Assembly (NCBI GenBank): GCA_041494885.1
Contig: JBGQBO010000001.1
Coordinates: forward strand, 62,001-126,000
Reading direction: 5' to 3'
DNA from: JAIQFV01 sp041494885
Lineage (GTDB): Bacteria; Acidobacteriota; Terriglobia; JAIQFV01
DNA: 64,000 bases
Below the pieces are notes generated by a model. That model was not told where the DNA came from and did not search any database. It worked only from the letters and a program-made list of their open reading frames with translations. Shown one piece after another: positions 60,084-64,000 of this stretch. The translations under genes were made by a program, and so were the position numbers. Within the stretch, counting starts at the first letter, position 1. Each line of letters opens with the position of its first letter.

Positions 60084-60719
60084 ATGAACCTCCCCATTGC
60101 ACTGACACTCTCGCGAATTTTTCTCGTCCCCGTGGTGGTGGTGGTCTTGTTGGCAAGCCGATTTCCCATATTCCCGGATCTTTATGCCCAATACCAGGAA
60201 TTCATAGCCGTCACGCTTTTTCTTGCGGCAGCCATCACTGATTCTCTGGACGGCTATTTTGCGCGAAAGCGAGGCCAGGTCACCACGCTTGGAATCCTCC
60301 TGGATCCCATTGCCGATAAGCTCTTGATCTCGGCCGCCCTTGTCTCCCTGGTGAAAACGGTCCCCTGGGTTCCCGCATGGCTGGTGGTGCTCATCATCGG
60401 CCGCGAATTTGTGGTGTCTGGCCTGAGAAATATCGCTTCGGCCGAAGGATTTACGATTGACGCGTCGGAGCTGGGTAAGATCAAAATGATTATGCAGGTG
60501 GTCGCCATCACCCTGATCATCATCGGGAGCAAGCATAAGGCCTTTGAGCTGTTAGGCAGGGGGGCCCTCTATCTGGTGGGATTCTTCGCCGTGGTGTCGG
60601 CGGTTCAGTACTTTCGCCACTTTTGGGGGAAGGTGGACGGCAGCATCAAGGAGCGTCAGCGTCGCCGCCGCTCGATCTTGCTCCGGCGAAAGATGAGACG
60701 CGATGTGGCAGCTAAGTAA
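60084..60719 (+). CDS. pgsA: CDP-diacylglycerol--glycerol-3-phosphate 3-phosphatidyltransferase
   Basis: The 211-residue membrane enzyme makes phosphatidylglycerol phosphate. The CDP-alcohol phosphotransferase signature is complete: DSLDGYFARKRGQVTTLGIL followed by LDPIADK, i.e. DG-x2-AR-x8-G-x3-D-x3-D. About six membrane helices are present. The C-terminal 30 residues are strongly basic (RQRRRRSILLRRKMRR), likely at the inner face of the membrane. A promoter lies upstream. Its end overlaps the AMMECR1 gene by 17 bases. Confidence 0.95.
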   Translation: MNLPIALTLSRIFLVPVVVVVLLASRFPIFPDLYAQYQEFIAVTLFLAAAITDSLDGYFARKRGQVTTLGILLDPIADKLLISAALVSLVKTVPWVPAWLVVLIIGREFVVSGLRNIASAEGFTIDASELGKIKMIMQVVAITLIIIGSKHKAFELLGRGALYLVGFFAVVSAVQYFRHFWGKVDGSIKERQRRRRSILLRRKMRRDVAAK

Positions 60720-61263
60720 ATCGGATCAAGCTTTCCTGCTTTCTCTTGCCCGGAAGACGATTTCAGACCATCTTCAGAATCAATCGGTGTCCCCTCCCGG
60801 GGACGTCCCGGAAGGTCCATTACTCGAGAAATGTGGGGCGTTTGTCACGCTCACCCAGGACAAACAACTTCGCGGGTGTATCGGGTACACCACCTCCCAT
60901 AAGCCACTTTACGAGACCGTCATGGACTGCGCCATCTCCGCAGCCACCCGGGACCCCCGCTTTGGTTCTATGGAAATTGAAGAGCTTCCCCGAACCCACA
61001 TCGAGATCTCGGTGCTTTCACCGTTCTTTGAAATCAAAGATGTGAATGAAATTGAGGCGGGCAAGCACGGGCTGATGATCTCACGGGGGGATCGGCGGGG
61101 GTTACTCCTCCCTCAAGTGGCCACCGAACACCACCTCAACCGGGAGAGATTCCTCGACCAAACCTGCCTGAAAGCGGGGCTCCCGATGAAGTCCTGGAAG
61201 GACCCCGGGACTCGCATCGAGGCGTTCACAGCGTTTGTGTTTGGGGAATCAGGCATCGAATAG
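60703..61263 (+). CDS. amrA: AMMECR1-family protein (AmmeMemoRadiSam system protein A)
   Basis: The 186-residue product matches AMMECR1: the conserved LRGCIGY at about 56-62, GAFVTLTQDKQLRG, CAISAATRDPRFGS, HIEISVLSPFFE, GKHGLMISRG, GLLLPQVATEH and FTAFVFGE. In the AmmeMemoRadiSam arrangement it occurs with a MEMO1 protein and a radical SAM enzyme, but neither is in this window. The molecular role is unknown, possibly in RNA or protein modification. It overlaps pgsA by 17 bases and is convergent with the M1 aminopeptidase gene. Confidence 0.93.
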   Translation: MWQLSKSDQAFLLSLARKTISDHLQNQSVSPPGDVPEGPLLEKCGAFVTLTQDKQLRGCIGYTTSHKPLYETVMDCAISAATRDPRFGSMEIEELPRTHIEISVLSPFFEIKDVNEIEAGKHGLMISRGDRRGLLLPQVATEHHLNRERFLDQTCLKAGLPMKSWKDPGTRIEAFTAFVFGESGIE

Positions 61264-61292
61264 GTTTCTGTGATCTCGTCAGCACCCCGATC

Positions 61293-63311
61293 TCACTTGG
61301 ATTCATCGGCCGGCTCTTTATAGGGTTGGGCCAGGAATTTCCTCGCCTCTTCCTGCGCACCCTGGGTATTGTCGTTGGTGTCGATGGCCTTTCGGTACTC
61401 CTGGACGGCGCGTTCGCGCTGAGCCAGCGCATCATAGACCTTGCCCAGGTTGATGTGACTGAATACTTCCACCCACTTCGGATCCAGATCACCATTGAGG
61501 GCCTCGCGAAAGGCATTCGCCGCCGAGTTGTAGTTTCGCTGGGCCAAAAACGCCTCTCCGATTCGAAAGTGTGCCAGTGAATTGTGCTTTTCGAGATCCA
61601 GGGCTTTCTTGTAAGCCCCCACCGACTCGACGTATTCGCCCTGATCATACAACTCTTTCCCCCGCTGAATGGCCGTGAGGATACGCGTTCGGGGATCATA
61701 GCGAAGCAACCGATGGTGAGGGTCGAGGTCCACTCGAACCGGCTGCCCGAACGTTTCAATTTCAAAGTCCGAGCTTGTGCCTGATAACTCCACAACCTTT
61801 GACTCGGGTTTGCCTTGAGTTTCGATGGAGACTTCCACTGGCATCCGCAAGGTATCCATATCCTGTTCCACGTGGCCCTGCACGCGGAAACCCTTTTGAG
61901 TCCGGAAGACCGTGTACTTCAACCGAAAATCGGGTACCCCTGTTGACAGGATCCATTCTGCAAAAAAGTAGGTTAAATCCTGGCCTGCCACCTGTTCGAC
62001 TACCGATTTGAAGTCAGCGGTCGTGACCGTCTGATAGGCGTACTTGGTGGCAAAGGTCTGGAGCAGCGTGGAGGACTTGGAATCACCGATCAGATAGCGC
62101 AACATGTGCAAGACGAAGGCGCCCTTGTATTGGACCACAGAACGATACTCGTCGGTCTCCTCGGTCAAGCGGCCCGCATTCGAGATGGAGCCCGCGCTCT
62201 CGTGCACCAGCGCCTTGATTCCGATCTCCTTCATCTCGTCCTCATAGGCGCCCTCCCCGGCATAGTTTTCCATGAACAAAGCGGCTGAATAGCTCGCAAA
62301 GCCTTCGCTGAGCCAGTAGTCACTCTTGGAGCGCGGGTTGAGCCGGAGCCCCCACCACTGGTGTGCAGTCTCATGGGCCAGCAACCGGTAATTCACCTTC
62401 GCGCTCATCGTGCGTCGCGCCAAGAGCGTCAAGCCGGGTGCAGAGTAGCCGCCAACCGTGGAATCGTCGATTTCCGCGATGGAGTAACCGGCGAACGGAT
62501 AGAGGGAGAAGCGGCTGATGTAAAACTCGATGATCTTGCCGGCCATTTCTCCGTAATCCTTTGCCAGTTTTACATCCGACTCGTTCAGGTACAAGGTGAC
62601 AGGAATGGACTCGGTTTGAACCGTGGTCTGCACGTACTTCCCCGCCGCCACTGTCATCGGAAATTGCTGTGGGTCTGATTGCCAGTGATAAACATCTTCC
62701 TTGGCGCCCTTATCCACGCCGGTCAGTTTTCCCTGGGAAACCACAACAATTCCTTTAGGAACGGTCATATTCAACTGGACGGCGGCCCGATCAAAATTGT
62801 AGCCATTCATCGGCAGCCAAAAGGATCGCGCCAGGAGATACGAGCCCGTCTCGTCGATATTGGCGAGCTTGACGTCTTCAACCGGGCTGCGGTCGCTCTT
62901 GTTCAATGTGCCGCGATACTCAAAAACCAGCACGCCTTCCTGCGGTTTGCTGATCGGCGCGTCGAGCTCGATGTGCAGTTTGGAGGCTTCGGCATCCTGA
63001 TCGAACCGGACAGGCCGGTTCTTTTCGTCCACCACCCGCGTCGGGACCAGGTTGGCATTAAAATCAAAATCCAGGCGAGAGACATTGCTCTCGAGGACGG
63101 CAAATTGGATCTTCACCTTGGCATCCAGCTGGTGTGCGGCCGGATTGAGGGTGGCATCGATCACATAGCTCTTGATGTCGATTCGCCCGCGAGGATCTTC
63201 CACTTCCTTGGCAATCGTCCGGACGGCGCCGTGGAAACAGAGTGAGAAACAGAATGTTGCCAACATGCGCTTATGCAACCTTCGATTCAGAAGCATTGAC
63301 CCTTCTTTCAT
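61293..63311 (-). CDS. M1-family metallopeptidase with C-terminal TPRs
   Basis: The 672-residue product has a signal-like N-terminus (LATFCFSLCFHGAV), the M1 beta-domain, and a catalytic domain with HETAHQWWG (His313, Glu314, His317) and the third zinc ligand Glu336 in WLSEGF, exactly 18 residues later. The exopeptidase GAMEN loop is replaced by VGGYSAPG, as in many bacterial M1 proteins, so aminopeptidase activity is likely but substrate range is open. Residues about 560-660 form three TPR units. The ATG overlaps the lpxB stop (ATGA), so the two are coupled; an in-frame ATG at 63296 is an alternative start. Confidence 0.92.
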   Translation of the reverse strand: MKEGSMLLNRRLHKRMLATFCFSLCFHGAVRTIAKEVEDPRGRIDIKSYVIDATLNPAAHQLDAKVKIQFAVLESNVSRLDFDFNANLVPTRVVDEKNRPVRFDQDAEASKLHIELDAPISKPQEGVLVFEYRGTLNKSDRSPVEDVKLANIDETGSYLLARSFWLPMNGYNFDRAAVQLNMTVPKGIVVVSQGKLTGVDKGAKEDVYHWQSDPQQFPMTVAAGKYVQTTVQTESIPVTLYLNESDVKLAKDYGEMAGKIIEFYISRFSLYPFAGYSIAEIDDSTVGGYSAPGLTLLARRTMSAKVNYRLLAHETAHQWWGLRLNPRSKSDYWLSEGFASYSAALFMENYAGEGAYEDEMKEIGIKALVHESAGSISNAGRLTEETDEYRSVVQYKGAFVLHMLRYLIGDSKSSTLLQTFATKYAYQTVTTADFKSVVEQVAGQDLTYFFAEWILSTGVPDFRLKYTVFRTQKGFRVQGHVEQDMDTLRMPVEVSIETQGKPESKVVELSGTSSDFEIETFGQPVRVDLDPHHRLLRYDPRTRILTAIQRGKELYDQGEYVESVGAYKKALDLEKHNSLAHFRIGEAFLAQRNYNSAANAFREALNGDLDPKWVEVFSHINLGKVYDALAQRERAVQEYRKAIDTNDNTQGAQEEARKFLAQPYKEPADESK

Positions 63312-64000
63312 TCCGGGATGCCTGACACCGCCGAGGCCGGTGCCAGAGTCACCTGCTTGGATTCAACTTTGGCCCTTGGAGTTTCCAAATGAGACAAAAC
63401 AATTTGAGCTGCTCTCCCCATAGGTGAATGGTCCGTCGCCAGAATAGCTCGCAACGCTGCAAACTCCTTGAGCATGGCTTGGGACACAGCCGTATTGTCG
63501 AGCAGGTTCAGGACTTCCCTCTCCAGGGCCTGGGGCGAGAAATCCGACTGGTAAAGCTCGGGAACTACGGGACGTTTCAAAATCAAATTTACAAGACAGT
63601 AGTAATCGACGTCAATCAGCTTTTGCCCGATCCACCAGCTTAGGGGAGCCACCCTGTAGACACAGATCAACGGCACTCCCAGGAGTGCGGCCTCGAGGGT
63701 GGCTGTTCCCGAAGAGACCACGGCAAGGCTGGAATACTTCATGGCCCCACGCGGGCAATCTTCGATCACTTTCACGGGTGTGGTCTGATTGACGGCGCGT
63801 TCCCATCCTGCAATCGCCCCGGTGATGAAATCCATTCCCACGGTTGAGGAGGCGGCCAGGACGAACTGGACCTCAGGTCGAAGAGATCGAAGGCGGCAAG
63901 CCGTCTCGAGAAGGGGAATCAAATTGTGCCGGATCTCGTTTTTTCGACTCCCGGGCAACAAGGCAATCCGCGGGCGATTGGGATCAATCTCAAATCTTGA
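63308..64000 (-). CDS. lpxB: lipid-A-disaccharide synthase, partial (5-prime end beyond the window)
   Basis: The visible 230 C-terminal residues belong to LpxB, which joins UDP-2,3-diacylglucosamine to lipid X in lipid A synthesis. Landmarks are RIALLPGSRKNEIRHNLIP, SGTATLEAALLGVPLICVYR, and NLILKRPVVPELYQ. The frame is open to the right edge. Its stop overlaps the start of the M1 peptidase gene by four bases. It shows the organism makes lipopolysaccharide-type lipid A. Confidence 0.95.
   Translation of the reverse strand, partial: SRFEIDPNRPRIALLPGSRKNEIRHNLIPLLETACRLRSLRPEVQFVLAASSTVGMDFITGAIAGWERAVNQTTPVKVIEDCPRGAMKYSSLAVVSSGTATLEAALLGVPLICVYRVAPLSWWIGQKLIDVDYYCLVNLILKRPVVPELYQSDFSPQALEREVLNLLDNTAVSQAMLKEFAALRAILATDHSPMGRAAQIVLSHLETPRAKVESKQVTLAPASAVSGIPE

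Noticed and set aside
1..64000. CRISPR array, tRNA, rRNA, prophage or intact insertion sequence
   Set aside because: No regularly spaced repeats, cloverleaf-like sequence, transposase or phage structural gene was seen on either strand.

Overview
The window reads as chromosomal DNA of a Gram-negative bacterium with lipopolysaccharide: an lpxB gene runs off the right edge, and an RND efflux pump, lipoprotein signals and many secreted TPR and beta-propeller proteins are present. The moderately GC-rich composition, a solitary triheme c7 cytochrome, the AMMECR1 protein, the DUF4153/4173 protein and sigma/anti-sigma pairs with unusual anti-sigma partners make an Acidobacteriota-like organism the best guess. 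That placement is inference; no rRNA or ribosomal protein gene is present to anchor it. No tRNA, CRISPR array, prophage or intact insertion sequence was found.

Layout. 1-6.5 kb: a partial gene, a small membrane protein, a secreted PD40 propeller, aconitase, and upstream of aconitase a PP2C (SpoIIE-type) phosphatase with a DksA-like zinc finger at its N-terminus. 6.8-12.1 kb: a TetR - membrane fusion protein - RND pump operon with a perfect palindrome at the tetR promoter. 12.3-17.4 kb: a hemolysin III-type membrane protein, two membrane proteins, and a membrane protein - winged helix - uppS operon under its own palindrome. 17.7-23.1 kb: a TPR-thioredoxin fusion, an aromatic amino acid decarboxylase, a zinc-ribbon coiled coil, RNase HI and a secreted protein interrupted by an in-frame TGA. 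23.4-26.2 kb: a small sugar/surface polysaccharide group (two glycosyltransferases and an RmlC-like cupin). 26.3-30.0 kb: an ECF sigma factor whose anti-sigma factor is fused to a bactofilin-like beta-helix, then an amidase.

30.8-42.5 kb is mostly housekeeping: cytochrome c7, cupin, mtnA-tsaD, DUF309, a histone-H1-like protein, an M50 protease, trpS (with a Cys motif like that of iron-sulfur TrpRS), scpA-scpB, a pseudouridine synthase, a CoA-binding protein and a REC-PAS-GGDEF cyclase. 42.6-46 kb carries four lineage-specific secreted or membrane proteins, one of which looks like a caspase-fold (clan CD) hydrolase. 46.3-51.3 kb: priA, YjbQ, NUDIX, FmdB-type zinc ribbon, HD protein. 51.5-56.1 kb is a likely envelope operon (TolB/TPR protein, NfeD, stomatin-like slipin, SPOR protein) ending in a strong hairpin. 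It is followed by a well-formed sigma-70-type promoter driving a divergent sigma factor and a 750-residue protein that joins two anti-sigma zinc fingers, a membrane helix, an M48 metallopeptidase, TPRs and BamE-like repeats. 60-64 kb: pgsA, AMMECR1, an M1 aminopeptidase with TPR tail, and lpxB.

The best candidates for something undescribed are the sigma / anti-sigma-metallopeptidase pair (56.4-59.7 kb), the parallel sigma / anti-sigma-bactofilin pair (26.3-28.5 kb), the DksA-finger phosphatase, and the secreted caspase-like protein. A diverged dispersed intergenic element of about 95 bp (30.3 and 39.2 kb) also lacks an explanation.
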